From Paraburkholderia dinghuensis (GTDB lineage: Bacteria; Pseudomonadota; Gammaproteobacteria; Burkholderiales; Burkholderiaceae): a stretch of DNA of 64,000 nucleotides. Made by a program: the position numbers and the translations under genes. Location of the stretch: the NCBI RefSeq assembly GCF_003837865.1, contig NZ_RQIS01000001.1:437699-501698 (forward strand), given 5' to 3'. The notes under the pieces are model-generated. The model ran no database searches. It saw nothing but the letters and a program-made list of their open reading frames with translations, and was not told the DNA's origin. This document shows positions 17,782 through 27,359 of the stretch, in pieces (the stretch's first letter is position 1; the number at the start of each line of letters is the position of its first letter).

Positions 17782-18354
17782 TCAGTCGCGCGGCGTGCCG
17801 AACGGCAACATGCGCGCGAGGATATTCTGCCGGTCAAGCACGTGATGTTTGACGACTGCGAGCACATGCACCGCCACGACGGCGAGCAGCGTGTAATTGA
17901 GTGCGACGTGGACCGTGCGCAGCAGCGCCTTGAGCGCAGTATCGGGGCCGATCAGCGTGGGCAACGGCCAGATGCCGAGATACACGACCTGTATGCCCGC
18001 CGCCGAGCTGTAGAGATAGCCCGTCACGGGAATCGCGAGCATCAGGACGTAGAGCGCCGCGTGCCCCGCATGTGCACCGAGCCGCTCCCACGCACGCGTG
18101 GATGCTGGCAGCGCGGGTGCGGAATGCGTCGCGCGCCACAGGATGCGCACAAGCACGAGCGCAAGCACGCTCACGCCGATCCACTTGTGCCACGAGAAGT
18201 AGCGCAGTTTAGTGGGCGTGATACCCGGAATGTCGGTCATCACCCAGCCGAGCGCGAAGCCCCAGATGATCATTGCGGCAATCAGCCAATGCAGCAGCAT
18301 CGCGACGCCGCTATAGCGGCGGGCGGGCGACAGAGGCCGGTTTATCGTGTTCAT
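17782..18354 (-). CDS. lcoA: Cytochrome b561 (LcoA-type)
   Basis: A 190-residue di-heme cytochrome b561 with four membrane helices. His22, His56, His149 and His163 in or beside the helices are candidate heme ligands. It transfers electrons from the quinone pool and, in the Burkholderia lcoA-bcnAB model, works with the lipocalins to remove lipid peroxyl radicals. It is the first gene of the operon, divergent from a LysR-type gene 106 bases away. Confidence 0.87.
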   Translation of the reverse strand: MNTINRPLSPARRYSGVAMLLHWLIAAMIIWGFALGWVMTDIPGITPTKLRYFSWHKWIGVSVLALVLVRILWRATHSAPALPASTRAWERLGAHAGHAALYVLMLAIPVTGYLYSSAAGIQVVYLGIWPLPTLIGPDTALKALLRTVHVALNYTLLAVVAVHVLAVVKHHVLDRQNILARMLPFGTPRD

Positions 18355-18449
18355 CGTTCAATCAGCTCCGTTACGGGTGAGGCGCACTTTACCAGGCGGA
18401 AACTATTCAAACAATCGTATAAAATGGATCATTATTATCCAGTTTATCG

Positions 18450-18462
18450 ATAGGTCACCTAT
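18450..18462. promoter_or_regulatory. Perfect dyad at the LysR start codon
   Basis: ATAGGT-C-ACCTAT is a perfect 6-bp inverted repeat with a one-base centre that covers the ribosome site and the first bases of the LysR gene in the divergent lcoA region. A second interrupted dyad, TGGAT-N7-ATCCA, lies at 18424-18440. Either could be an autoregulatory site. Confidence 0.35.
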
Positions 18463-19378
18463 GGACCGCTCGCCTGGTATCGAACAACTGCGCGCTCTGA
18501 TCGCCGTCGCCGAGACTGGTAGTTTCTCGGCGGCTGCGCGGCGGCTCGACCGTGCGCAGTCGGTCGTGAGCTATACGATCGCGAATCTGGAGGCGCTGCT
18601 CGGCGTCGCGCTCTTCGAGCGCGGCAAGCGCAAGCCCGAACTGACCGCCGCCGGCCGCGCCATCCTCGCCGACGCGCGGCGCCTCGATCTCATGATGGCC
18701 CAGCTCAACGCGCGAGCCACCGGGCTGCAGCGCGGACTGGAAGGCGAAGTATCGGTGGCGGTCGACGTGATGTTTCCGTCGCAACGGCTCGTGAACGCGT
18801 TGCAGGCCTTCGCCCAGGCGTTTCCCACCGTCGCGCTCAATCTGACGATGGAAGCGCTCGGCGGCGTGCTCAAGCTCGTGCTCGACGGCGACTACTCGCT
18901 CGGCATCAGCGGCCCGAATAACAACTGGCCGCACGTGATCGAGGCCAAGACGATCGCAACAGTCGAACTCGTGCTCGTGGCGGCCCCCTGCCATCCTCTT
19001 GCGCAAGCGGACCAGCCGGTGCGGATTTCCGATGCGCGCGAGCACACCCAACTCGTGTTGACCGACCGCAGCCGCCTCACCGAAGGACAGACGTTCGGCG
19101 TGTACAGCAATCGTGCGTGGAGGCTCGGGGATCTGGGCGCGAAGCACCGGCTGCTGCTCGCAGGGCTGGGCTGGGGATCGATGCCGAAGCATCTCGTGGA
19201 CGCCGATCTCGACGCCGGACGGCTCGTGCGAATTGCTCTCGCGGACCGGAGTTCGGTGAACTACAGCGTTTCGCTGATCCATCGCGTGGACGCCGCGCCC
19301 GGTCCGGCCGGGCAGTGGCTGAGCCACTATCTGTCGAGGGGCGCACCACCCGGCGAACCGCTGCCGGACGCAGGCTGA
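18461..19378 (+). CDS. LysR-type transcriptional regulator
   Basis: A 305-residue LysR regulator: winged helix-turn-helix in the first 60 residues (GSFSAAARRLDRAQSVVSYTI) and a periplasmic-binding-like effector domain from about 90. The ATG at 18461 gives MDRSPGIEQLRALI, the usual spacing to the HTH. It is divergently transcribed from lcoA-bcnA-bcnB, so it is the likely regulator of that operon. The effector is unknown. Confidence 0.88.
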   Translation: MDRSPGIEQLRALIAVAETGSFSAAARRLDRAQSVVSYTIANLEALLGVALFERGKRKPELTAAGRAILADARRLDLMMAQLNARATGLQRGLEGEVSVAVDVMFPSQRLVNALQAFAQAFPTVALNLTMEALGGVLKLVLDGDYSLGISGPNNNWPHVIEAKTIATVELVLVAAPCHPLAQADQPVRISDAREHTQLVLTDRSRLTEGQTFGVYSNRAWRLGDLGAKHRLLLAGLGWGSMPKHLVDADLDAGRLVRIALADRSSVNYSVSLIHRVDAAPGPAGQWLSHYLSRGAPPGEPLPDAG

Positions 19379-19399
19379 ACGGCCAGCCCGCGTGAAGCG

Positions 19400-20074
19400 T
19401 CAGGCCTTTGCGCGCTTGCCCGCTCCCTTCCCTGGCAAACGCGCGGGCGCCGCCGCAGGCACGACACCCGACCAGCCCGGCAGATAGCGCGCATCGGGTT
19501 CGTGAGCATGCGCGAGCGCTGCCGCAAGCGCCTTGTCGAAGTCCTTGCGCACGAGCGTCCTCGCCACCTTCAGGCGCAGATAGTCGGCCCAGAGGAATTC
19601 GCTGAACGGTGTCGTGTCCTTCGCGAAGCCGCCCGCCGTGCGCAATTCACCCGCGAGACTGCGATAAGGATCGTCGGCGAGCCCGGTCAACTGCTTCGGC
19701 AGGTCGCCAAAATCGCAGCGCTTGCCTGCGGCGTCGAACGGGTGCACCCACTGGTTGTGCTCCATCATGCGCCAGAAGAGAGTCGGCTCGAGCCACGACA
19801 GATCCTTGAGCACGGTGACGCGCGCGCTTTGCACGCCCTCCTGCAGCCACGCGAAGCCGAGGTGATGATGGTCGACCACGTAGTAGCGTTCCTTCGGGCC
19901 GAGCACGGCCGGAAACCAGTGCGAGTCGATGGCCGCCGCGCGGCCCTTCTTGTCGAGCGATGTCCAGTGCGCGCGCTTGGCGTTCACTTCGCGGTAACCG
20001 ACGGTGATCTGCGTCGGGCGCAGTTCCTCCAGTTGCACAGTGATCAGATGCAGATCGGTGTTCGGCAGTATCAT
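19400..20074 (-). CDS. ParB-like nuclease-fold protein
   Basis: A 224-residue protein with an N-terminal ParB/Srx-type segment (LEELRPTQITVGYREVNAKR and YYVVDHHHLGFAW), typical of the ParBc_2 family of putative ParB-like proteins. There is no helix-turn-helix partitioning domain, and it is not the chromosomal ParB. The C-terminus ends in a basic Lys/Arg/Gly-rich tail. Biochemical activity is not established for the family. It is convergent with the LysR gene, 21 bases between stops. Confidence 0.75.
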   Translation of the reverse strand: MILPNTDLHLITVQLEELRPTQITVGYREVNAKRAHWTSLDKKGRAAAIDSHWFPAVLGPKERYYVVDHHHLGFAWLQEGVQSARVTVLKDLSWLEPTLFWRMMEHNQWVHPFDAAGKRCDFGDLPKQLTGLADDPYRSLAGELRTAGGFAKDTTPFSEFLWADYLRLKVARTLVRKDFDKALAAALAHAHEPDARYLPGWSGVVPAAAPARLPGKGAGKRAKA

Positions 20075-20391
20075 GGTCGCACCTCGTTTTCATGTGAGTG
20101 TCACAGGCGCAACAATACCGTCGAACGGTGACGTTTTGCGCGTCTCATGTCCCAGGCGCGGCTTTATCGTGCCCGGTTGCGTGACCTCATCAAGCATGGC
20201 CTGAGCGCCGTGCTGCCGCACCTCGCACCTGTCATCAGGGAGCGAAAACGGGCGCGGGCCACCATCATCGCCATCGCGCGTCCGCCAGCTTCGCCCCCCG
20301 GTCGTATCGGCAATATTCGGCATCCTTCGGCAACACCCGGCAGCATGGTTCGAATCACTCCGACTCACTCACCGACTCAAGCGAGGGCATC
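20075..20391. other. Divergent intergenic region, nothing recognised
   Basis: 317 bases between the ParB-like gene and the MscS gene. No gene, strong promoter or repeat was seen. A short match to a tRNA T-arm (GGTTCGAATC near 20347) stands alone and is taken as chance. Confidence 0.4.
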
Positions 20392-21204
20392 TTGGATCTC
20401 GACACCATCCACTCGTTCATCATGACCCGGGGCATCGACTTCGGGACCAAGGTCCTTGCCGCGATCGTGCTGTGGTTCGTCGGGCGCTGGGCCATCAACC
20501 TGATCGCGAGGCTCCTGCGCAAGATGCTCGGGCGCAACGAGCGCGTCGATCCAACACTCGCGCACTACCTCAGCTCCATCCTCGCCGCGCTCTTGAACCT
20601 GCTGCTGATTCTCGCGATCCTCCAGGTGTTCGGTGTGCAGACGACCTCGTTTGCAGCACTGCTCGCCGGCCTCGGTCTCGCGATCGGCACGGCCTGGGGC
20701 GGCCTGCTTGCCCACTTCGCGGCGGGTGTGTTCATGCAGGTGCTGCGGCCGTTCAAGGTGGGCGACTTCGTGACGGTGGGCGGCGTGACCGGCACCGTGA
20801 AAGAGCTTGGCATCTTCGGCACGACGATCGTTTCGCCGGACAACGTCGTCAACATCGTCGGCAACAACAAGGTCTTCTCCGACACCATCACCAACTTCAG
20901 CGCCACGCCCGTGCGGCGCGTCGAGCTGACCGCGAAAATCGCCAATGGCGTCGATCCCGTCGATGCAGCGAAGCGCCTGCGCGCGGCCATCGACAAGATC
21001 CCGAACGTCGCGACGGACCCGGCGCCCGACGTCGAAGTGCTGTCGTTCACGCCGGAAGGACCGCTCCTGTGCGTGCGGCCGTACACGAAGAACGACACCT
21101 ACTGGCAGGTCTATTTCGACACGAACCGCGCCATCGTCGAGACCTTCAGGGACGCCGGATATCCGACGCCGGAGACGCCTTCCATCATTCGCCGCGTGGG
21201 TTGA
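20392..21204 (+). CDS. MscS-family mechanosensitive channel
   Basis: A 270-residue small-conductance mechanosensitive channel with three membrane helices. The pore helix LLAGLGLAIGTAWGGLLAHF is followed by the beta domain signature RPFKVGDFVTVGGVTGTV and the alpha/beta C-terminal vestibule. It releases solutes upon osmotic downshock at the inner membrane. The start is TTG at 20392 with GAGGGC upstream; the next in-frame ATG (20422) would shorten the N-terminal helix. Confidence 0.9.
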   Translation: MDLDTIHSFIMTRGIDFGTKVLAAIVLWFVGRWAINLIARLLRKMLGRNERVDPTLAHYLSSILAALLNLLLILAILQVFGVQTTSFAALLAGLGLAIGTAWGGLLAHFAAGVFMQVLRPFKVGDFVTVGGVTGTVKELGIFGTTIVSPDNVVNIVGNNKVFSDTITNFSATPVRRVELTAKIANGVDPVDAAKRLRAAIDKIPNVATDPAPDVEVLSFTPEGPLLCVRPYTKNDTYWQVYFDTNRAIVETFRDAGYPTPETPSIIRRVG

Positions 21205-21280
21205 CGCACGCGGCGCGTCCATCGCCGGCAATTCGCGCGCAGGCTAACGATGCACAGCCGGCGCACAGCCTCAAAGTAAA

Positions 21281-21313
21281 ACGGCATCGCCAGTCGGACT
21301 GGCGATGCCGTTA
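21281..21313. terminator. Bidirectional terminator between mscS and dedA
   Basis: A perfect 14-bp stem (ACGGCATCGCCAGT, 21281-21294; ACTGGCGATGCCGT, 21298-21311) with a 3-base loop lies between two convergent genes, with A-rich sequence on the left and T-rich on the right. Confidence 0.8.
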
Positions 21314-21372
21314 TTCGTTGGCGCGGCTTGCACAACGATCACGATTCGTACGATTCGCGCGCCGTGCAGAGA

Positions 21373-22065
21373 TCAGCGGTTGCCGTCGGGGCGGTGAACG
21401 CCGTCATCCTGGCGCGGATTCTTGCGCAGCATCTTCCACACACCGCCGATGGCCACAGGCACGACCGCAGCACCAATACCCACGAGCACGATCACATTCA
21501 GGTACTGGCGAATGAACGGGATGTTGCCGAAGAAGTAGCCGAGCAGCACGAGCAGCAGCACCCAAAAGAACGCGCCCGCGAAGTTGAAAAACTGGAAGCG
21601 CTTCATGCTCATCTGCGAGATGCCCGCGACGAACGGCGCGAACGTTCGCACGACCGGAATGAAGCGTGCGAGCACGATGGTCTTGCCACCGTGGCGCACG
21701 TAGAAGTCGTGGGTCTTCTGCAGCGCGGCGCGGTCGAGGAACCGTTCGAGCCCGCGAATGCGTGTGTTGAACACGGCAGGCCCGATGGCGCGGCCGATCA
21801 GGTAGTTGACCGTATTGCCCGTAATTGCGGCGACGAGCAGCAGCACGATCAGCGCACCGAGGTTCATCGCACCCGCAGCGGCGAACGCACCGCCGATGAA
21901 GAGCAGCGAATCGCCCGGCAGGAACGGCACGACCACGAGCCCGGTTTCGGCGAACACAATCAGAAACAACACGCCGTAAACCCAGGCGCCATATTGCTGA
22001 ATGAAGACTCCGAGGAACTTGTCGATATGCAAGACAAGGTTGAGGAACTGCAGCAGCGTATCCAA
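21373..22065 (-). CDS. DedA-family membrane protein
   Basis: A 230-residue polytopic protein of the DedA (SNARE-associated/VTT) family. The conserved E in FAETGLVVVPFLPGDSLLF and the motif RFIPVVRTFAPFVAG, both needed for function in E. coli DedA members, are present. The family includes flippases that recycle undecaprenyl phosphate or phosphatidylethanolamine; which one this is cannot be told. The start is TTG at 22065 giving MDTLLQFLNL, with AGGG upstream. It is divergent from mutL. Confidence 0.88.
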   Translation of the reverse strand: MDTLLQFLNLVLHIDKFLGVFIQQYGAWVYGVLFLIVFAETGLVVVPFLPGDSLLFIGGAFAAAGAMNLGALIVLLLVAAITGNTVNYLIGRAIGPAVFNTRIRGLERFLDRAALQKTHDFYVRHGGKTIVLARFIPVVRTFAPFVAGISQMSMKRFQFFNFAGAFFWVLLLVLLGYFFGNIPFIRQYLNVIVLVGIGAAVVPVAIGGVWKMLRKNPRQDDGVHRPDGNR

Positions 22066-22186
22066 AGGTGTCCCTTTTTGGCTTATGGGGCGAGAAGGAA
22101 ATTGACCGCGCCATCATACCGAAAGTGCCTGGCCGTCACGAATAAATCCCGTCGGACACGCCGCCGGGCCGCGCCTGCCGACTCGC

Positions 22187-22192
22187 TATAAT
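22187..22192 (+). promoter_or_regulatory. -10 element of a possibly leaderless mutL transcript
   Basis: TATAAT ends seven bases before the ATG at 22200. No clear -35 lies 16-18 bases upstream. The spacing is the same as at ybgC. Confidence 0.45.
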
Positions 22193-22199
22193 GACGCGC

Positions 22200-24308
22200 A
22201 TGTCATCGTATTCCGATCCCACCGACGCCGCCGGCCCGGCCCGCGACGACACCGCCACGCAAACCGCCGCATCGCGGGCCGCGCAGCCCGCCCGCGCAAT
22301 AGCGGCGCTTCCCGACCAGCTCATCAGCCAGATCGCCGCGGGCGAAGTGGTCGAGCGGCCTGCGTCGGTCGTCAAGGAACTGCTCGAGAACGCACTCGAT
22401 GCGGGCGCTTCGACGCTGCGCATCCTGCTCGACGAGGGCGGCGTGAAGCGCATCTCCATCACCGACGACGGCTGCGGCATTCCCGAGCGCGAACTGCCAC
22501 TCGCGTTGATGCGACACGCCACGAGCAAGATCCGCTCCCTCGCCGAACTGGAAAGCGTCGCGACCCTCGGGTTCCGCGGCGAGGCGCTGGCTTCGATCGC
22601 GTCGGTCGCGCAGATGTCGATCACGAGCCGCCCCGCCGACGCGGCGCACGCCGTCAAGATCGATGCGGACACCGGCTCGCTTGCGCCCGCCGCGGGCGGC
22701 CAGGGCACGACCATCGAAGTGCGCGAGCTGTACTTCAACACGCCCGCGCGCCGCAAGTTCCTGAAGAGCGAGCAGACCGAACTCGGCCATTGTCTCGAGA
22801 TGATCCGCCGCTCGGCACTCGCACGACCCGATGTCGCGATTTCGGTGCTGCACAACGGCCGCGCCGTTGAGCACTGGAACGCGAGCGATCCGACCACGCG
22901 CGTCTCGAAGATCCTCGGCGATGCGTTCGCCACCGCGCACCTGCCGCTGGACGAGCGCGCCGGGCCGCTCGCCGTCTACGGCTGCGCCGGCCTGCCGACC
23001 GCGAGCCGCAACCGCGCCGATCAGCAGTATTTCTTCGTCAACGGCCGCTTCGTGCGCGACAAGCTGCTCACGCATGCCGTGCGCGCCGCCTACGAGGACG
23101 TGCTGCACGGCGACCGCTATCCGTCGTATGTGCTGTTTCTCGACCTGCCGCCCGAGGCCGTCGACGTGAACGTGCATCCGTCGAAGATCGAAGTGCGATT
23201 CCGCGACTCGCGCTCGATTCACCAGTTCGTGTTTCACGCCGTGCAGCGCGCACTCGCGCGGCATGCCGGCGCTTCTCCCGAGACGACATCAGGCGCTCAT
23301 GCCGCGTTCGTCGAGCCGCGGCCCGCGCCCGGCGCGAATGTACCGGGCACGACGCCGCACGGTGCGGCGAGCGGTGTCGGTGAATCGGGTGGTTTCGGCA
23401 CGGCACGAGTCGCGAGCAGCTTCGGCGGGTCCGGTTCTAGCGGCAGTTCGGGCAGCTCAGGTGGCAACTTCGGCGGCGGCACGCGTTCGTCCGGCTTCAT
23501 GACAGGCGGTGGCAGCGGCAGCAGTTCGGGCAACACCTGGCTGCGCCAGTCGCGCATGACGCAGGGCACGCTGCCCGTCGCGCAGCCGCTCGCGCTCTAC
23601 GACGCGCTTTTCGGCCGCAAGGACGTGGGCACCGGGACGCCGCAAGGGTCAACAGTGCTGCAGGCCGAAGACGGCGCGGCAAGCGTCGCACCGCGCGAAG
23701 CGCACGCCTTCGACCCGAGCGACGATCAACCGCTCGGCTTCGCGATCGGCCAGATTCACGGCATCTACGTCCTCGCGCAGAACGCACAGGGCCTCGTGAT
23801 CGTCGACATGCACGCCGCGCACGAACGCATCCTCTACGAGCAATTCAAGGAGGCGCTCGCGCAACGCTCGCTGGCCGTCCAGCCGCTCCTGATCCCGCTT
23901 TCGATGACCGCCGATCCCGTGGAAACAGGCACCGTCGAGGAAGAAAAGGCCACGCTCGAAGCGCTTGGCTTCGACCTCGCCGTGCTCTCACCCACGTCGA
24001 TCGCGATCCGCGCCGTGCCCGCCCTGCTCAAGGACGCCGATCTGGCCGCGCTCGCGCGCGCAGTGCTCGCGGATCTGCACGCCTACGGCGGCTCGCGCGT
24101 GCTGACCGAACGCCAGCACGAGATGCTCGGCACGCTCGCGTGCCATCACGCGGTGCGCGCGAACCGGCGCCTGACGCTCGACGAAATGAACGCGCTGCTG
24201 CGCCAGATGGAAGCCACCGAGCGTGCCGACCAGTGCAATCACGGCCGGCCGACGTGGTACCAGTTGACGCTCGGCGACCTCGACCGCCTCTTCATGCGCG
24301 GTCAATGA
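22200..24308 (+). CDS. mutL: DNA mismatch repair protein MutL
   Basis: A 702-residue MutL. The N-terminal GHKL ATPase has [20 protein letters not shown] and GFRGEAL. A long Gly/Ser/Ala-rich disordered linker spans about 355-450. The C-terminal dimerisation domain carries the endonuclease motif as [12 protein letters not shown], with Met replacing Gln of the classical DQHA form, plus [12 protein letters not shown] and CNHGRP. It is therefore a nicking MutL of the kind found in species without MutH. The start chosen is the second ATG (22200), which fits a -10 hexamer at 22187-22192. Its stop overlaps miaA. Confidence 0.95.
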   Translation: MSSYSDPTDAAGPARDDTATQTAASRAAQPARAIAALPDQLISQIAAGEVVERPASVVKELLENALDAGASTLRILLDEGGVKRISITDDGCGIPERELPLALMRHATSKIRSLAELESVATLGFRGEALASIASVAQMSITSRPADAAHAVKIDADTGSLAPAAGGQGTTIEVRELYFNTPARRKFLKSEQTELGHCLEMIRRSALARPDVAISVLHNGRAVEHWNASDPTTRVSKILGDAFATAHLPLDERAGPLAVYGCAGLPTASRNRADQQYFFVNGRFVRDKLLTHAVRAAYEDVLHGDRYPSYVLFLDLPPEAVDVNVHPSKIEVRFRDSRSIHQFVFHAVQRALARHAGASPETTSGAHAAFVEPRPAPGANVPGTTPHGAASGVGESGGFGTARVASSFGGSGSSGSSGSSGGNFGGGTRSSGFMTGGGSGSSSGNTWLRQSRMTQGTLPVAQPLALYDALFGRKDVGTGTPQGSTVLQAEDGAASVAPREAHAFDPSDDQPLGFAIGQIHGIYVLAQNAQGLVIVDMHAAHERILYEQFKEALAQRSLAVQPLLIPLSMTADPVETGTVEEEKATLEALGFDLAVLSPTSIAIRAVPALLKDADLAALARAVLADLHAYGGSRVLTERQHEMLGTLACHHAVRANRRLTLDEMNALLRQMEATERADQCNHGRPTWYQLTLGDLDRLFMRGQ

Positions 24309-25285
24309 TGTCCGGTACTGCTTCCGGCGACGGCGTGCTGCCGGTCGCCTGCCTGCTCGGCCCGACTGCATCGGGCAAGACCGCAGCCGCGCTCGCGTAT
24401 GCCGCGCAATCCGCGGCGCAAGGGCGCGTGGTCGAGATCGTCAGCGTCGACTCGGCGCTCGTCTATCGCGGGATGGACATCGGCACGGCCAAGCCGTCCG
24501 CCGCCGAGCGCGCGGCGGTGGTTCATCATCTGATCGACATCGTCGATCCCGCCGACGCCTACTCCGCCGCGAACTTCCGCGCCGATGCGCTGCGCGTGAC
24601 CGGCGAGATCGTCGCGCGTGGAAACGTGCCGCTGCTCGTGGGCGGCACGATGCTCTACTATCGCGCGCTCACGCACGGTCTGAATGACCTGCCGGGCGCC
24701 GACGCCGAAGTCCGCGCTACGCTCGACGCCGACGCCGCCCGCGACGGCTGGCCCGCGCTCCACGCACGCCTCGCCGAGGTCGATCCCGCTACGTCCGCGC
24801 GCCTCGCGCCCAACGACTCGCAGCGTATCCAGCGCGCACTAGAAGTGTTCATGCTCACCGGCCAGCCAATGTCGACGTTGCTCGCGGCACCGACGCCGCG
24901 CGCCGACCTCGCCGCGCAGTACCGCTTCGTGCCGGTCGCGCTCGAACCGTCCGACCGCAGCGTGCTGCACGCGCGCATCGCTGTACGCTTCGACGCGATG
25001 CTGGCGGCTGGCTTCATCGACGAAGTGAAAGCCCTGCGCGCGCGCGGCGACCTTCACCCGGGGTTGGCTTCGATGCGCTGCGTGGGTTATCGCCAGGCCT
25101 GGGAATACCTCGACGGCGCCACCGACTACGACACGATGCGCGACAAGGGTATCTTCGCGACGCGCCAGCTCTGCAAGCGCCAACTGACGTGGCTGCGCTC
25201 GATGCCAGAGCGGATCGTCGTGGATTGCTGTGCGACGGATGCTACGGCGCAGGCTGTGGCGGCGGTGACAAGCGTTGGTGACTGA
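24305..25285 (+). CDS. miaA: tRNA dimethylallyltransferase MiaA
   Basis: A 326-residue enzyme that transfers the dimethylallyl group to A37 of tRNAs reading codons that start with U. The P-loop GPTASGKT is at 19-26, and [18 protein letters not shown] and the C-terminal [14 protein letters not shown] block are intact. The ATG at 24305 overlaps the mutL stop as ATGA, a common mutL-miaA coupling. The frame extends upstream inside mutL, but that is a shadow. Confidence 0.95.
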   Translation: MMSGTASGDGVLPVACLLGPTASGKTAAALAYAAQSAAQGRVVEIVSVDSALVYRGMDIGTAKPSAAERAAVVHHLIDIVDPADAYSAANFRADALRVTGEIVARGNVPLLVGGTMLYYRALTHGLNDLPGADAEVRATLDADAARDGWPALHARLAEVDPATSARLAPNDSQRIQRALEVFMLTGQPMSTLLAAPTPRADLAAQYRFVPVALEPSDRSVLHARIAVRFDAMLAAGFIDEVKALRARGDLHPGLASMRCVGYRQAWEYLDGATDYDTMRDKGIFATRQLCKRQLTWLRSMPERIVVDCCATDATAQAVAAVTSVGD

Positions 25286-25580
25286 GGCGGCGCTGGAACG
25301 CGAATGGCGTACGGCATCGAGAAACTCGGGCACGTCGAACGGTTCGTGATCTGCACGCCGCAACCCTGAACGCGGACGTAGTGCATCCAACGGCATTGCG
25401 GGCCGGAATTACCTCAGTCACCTGCATTCCGCCGGCTGCAGGCCAACCCAACCCATCAGCGCGGCCCGACGCGCTTGTGCGGCACAGCAAGACACCCGAT
25501 GGCCCGCAACACGCGTACTCACGCGTGCCGCACACCCACTATCGCGCGGCACCGCGCCACGAAAACCCACTGTAGCCGTC

Positions 25581-25609
25581 TTGACTTTCGCCCGACCGGC
25601 AACGATCAT
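25581..25609 (+). promoter_or_regulatory. Promoter of the dalD-xylB-sorC operon
   Basis: TTGACT (25581-25586), a 17-base spacer and GATCAT (25604-25609). The same -10 and spacer length occur in front of the polyol ABC operon at 38397-38369. The rest of the 295-base gap after miaA (25286-25580) shows nothing recognisable. Confidence 0.7.
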
Positions 25610-25618
25610 TAGTTCACA

Positions 25619-25637
25619 AATAGAGCAATTGCTCTGT
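25619..25637 (+). promoter_or_regulatory. Probable SorC-type operator of the dalD operon
   Basis: AATAGAGCAATTGCTCTGT contains the perfect 14-bp palindrome AGAGCAATTGCTCT (25622-25635). It begins nine bases after the -10 box, so it overlaps the expected transcription start, a position suited to repression. Seventeen of its 19 bases recur at 38359-38341 on the other strand with the same spacing to the -10 box. Confidence 0.7.
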
Positions 25638-25789
25638 CCGAGGTACTGAACCAACCCTGGACGCGCAGTCGATGCGCGCACTCCGTACCTCTCGGCTCTG
25701 CATGGGATCGCACCAGGTGCTATGGGCCAACGCAGGCGCTGATGTGCCAGCCTTGGCCAATACGCCAGTGCGACCGAAAGGAGACACAC

Positions 25790-27199
25790 ATGAACAGCGA
25801 AGGCACCAGCCCAAACGTTATCCTGCACATCGGTGCCGGTTCGTTTCACCGGGCGCATCAGGCGTGGTACCTGCATCGCGTGAACCTCTCGCGCGAACCC
25901 GGCGAGGCGGCCTGGTCGCTGACCGTCGGCAACATCCGGTCCGACATGAACGCCGTGCTCGACGCCCTCGTAGCCCAGCACGGGGTCTACACGCTCGAAA
26001 CCGTCACGCCGCATGGCGAGCGCAGCTACGAAACGATCCGTTCGATCACGCGCGTGCTGCCGTGGTCCGCCGACCTCGCGGGCCTGATCGAGGCAGGCGC
26101 CGATCCCGCGTGCAAGATCGTCGCGTTCACCGTCACCGAAGGCGGCTATTACCTCGACGAACACGACCGCCTCGACACCGCGAACCCCGACCTCGCCGCC
26201 GATCTCAACGGCGCGCGCACGACGATCTACGGCGCGCTCGCCGCGATACTCGAAGCGCGCATGGCGCGCAACGGCGGCCTCGTCACGCTGCAGACCTGCG
26301 ATAACCTGCGCAGCAACGGCGATCGCTTTCACGCGGGCATGCGCGAATTTCTCACGCGGCGCAACGCGAGCGCCCTGCTCGCCTGGTTCGACGCGAACAC
26401 GGCCTGCCCGGATTCGATGGTCGACCGCATTACGCCGCGCCCCACACCCGATGTCCGCGAGCGCGTGAAAGCGGCGACCGGCGTCGACGACACGTGCCCG
26501 GTCATGGGCGAAGCGTTCATCCAGTGGGTGATCGAGGATCGCTTCCGCGCCGGCCGCCCTGCGTGGGAGCGCGCGGGCGCGGAACTGGTCGCGTCGGTGA
26601 AGCCGTATGAGGAAGCAAAAATCCGCATTCTCAACGCGACGCACAGCTGCATCGCGTGGGCGGGCACGCTGATTGGCCTCAACTACATTCACGAAGGCAC
26701 AAGCGACGCCGATATCCGCGCCTTTGCCCGCCAATACGTGAGCGAAGACGTGATTCCCTGTCTCACGCCGAGCCCGCTCGATCTCGCGAAGTACCGCGAC
26801 GTCGTGCTCGATCGCTTCAGCAATCCGTACATTCAGGACACGAACCAGCGCGTCGCCGCGGACGGCTACTCGAAGATCCCCGGCTTCATTACGCCGACGC
26901 TTGCGCAACGCATCGCAGCCGGTGCGACGCCTGCCGCGACGGCGATGCTGCCCGCGCTCTTCCTGCGCTTTCTCGAACGCTGGCACAAGGGGACGCTGCC
27001 GTACACGTATCAGGACGGCGTCATGGACGAAGCCGCCGTGCACCGCATGTTCGAGGCCGACGACCCGCTTGCCGTCTTCTGCGCCGACAAGCTTCTGTGG
27101 GGCGGACTCGCCGGCAACGCAACGCTCGGCGGCGCGATGCGCGATGCGCTGGCACGCGTCGATGCGTGGCTCGCTGCACGCCGCAGCGCACAGGCTTGA
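25790..27199 (+). CDS. dalD: Polyol dehydrogenase, probable D-arabinitol 4-dehydrogenase
   Basis: A 469-residue member of the long-chain mannitol dehydrogenase family. The N-terminal NAD site HIGAGSFHRAHQAWYLHR is intact. The catalytic triad spacing K-x4-N-x2-H appears as Lys277, Asn282 and His285 (KIRILNATH). The overall sequence most resembles D-arabinitol 4-dehydrogenases, which make D-xylulose; mannitol or sorbitol oxidation to fructose is the alternative. GAAAGGAG precedes the ATG. It is followed by a xylulokinase, which supports the arabinitol assignment, and preceded by an operator shared with a polyol ABC operon. Confidence 0.85.
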   Translation: MNSEGTSPNVILHIGAGSFHRAHQAWYLHRVNLSREPGEAAWSLTVGNIRSDMNAVLDALVAQHGVYTLETVTPHGERSYETIRSITRVLPWSADLAGLIEAGADPACKIVAFTVTEGGYYLDEHDRLDTANPDLAADLNGARTTIYGALAAILEARMARNGGLVTLQTCDNLRSNGDRFHAGMREFLTRRNASALLAWFDANTACPDSMVDRITPRPTPDVRERVKAATGVDDTCPVMGEAFIQWVIEDRFRAGRPAWERAGAELVASVKPYEEAKIRILNATHSCIAWAGTLIGLNYIHEGTSDADIRAFARQYVSEDVIPCLTPSPLDLAKYRDVVLDRFSNPYIQDTNQRVAADGYSKIPGFITPTLAQRIAAGATPAATAMLPALFLRFLERWHKGTLPYTYQDGVMDEAAVHRMFEADDPLAVFCADKLLWGGLAGNATLGGAMRDALARVDAWLAARRSAQA

Positions 27200-27359
27200 G
27201 CGGGGCGTCGCCATCGTCACCATCATCACGTTCGCTCGCCCGCATGCGCCGCGCCGCGCGCACGTGCGGGTTCGAGCGCCGGGCCCCCGGGTCGCCGCGC
27301 ATGGCGCTGCGCACGCCAGGCGGCTAAAGTAGCGCATCTCCCCACGACTTCGCGCGCAC

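Noticed and set aside
20347..20356. GGTTCGAATC match to a tRNA T-arm
   Set aside because: No acceptor, D- or anticodon arm around it; a ten-base match alone is chance.
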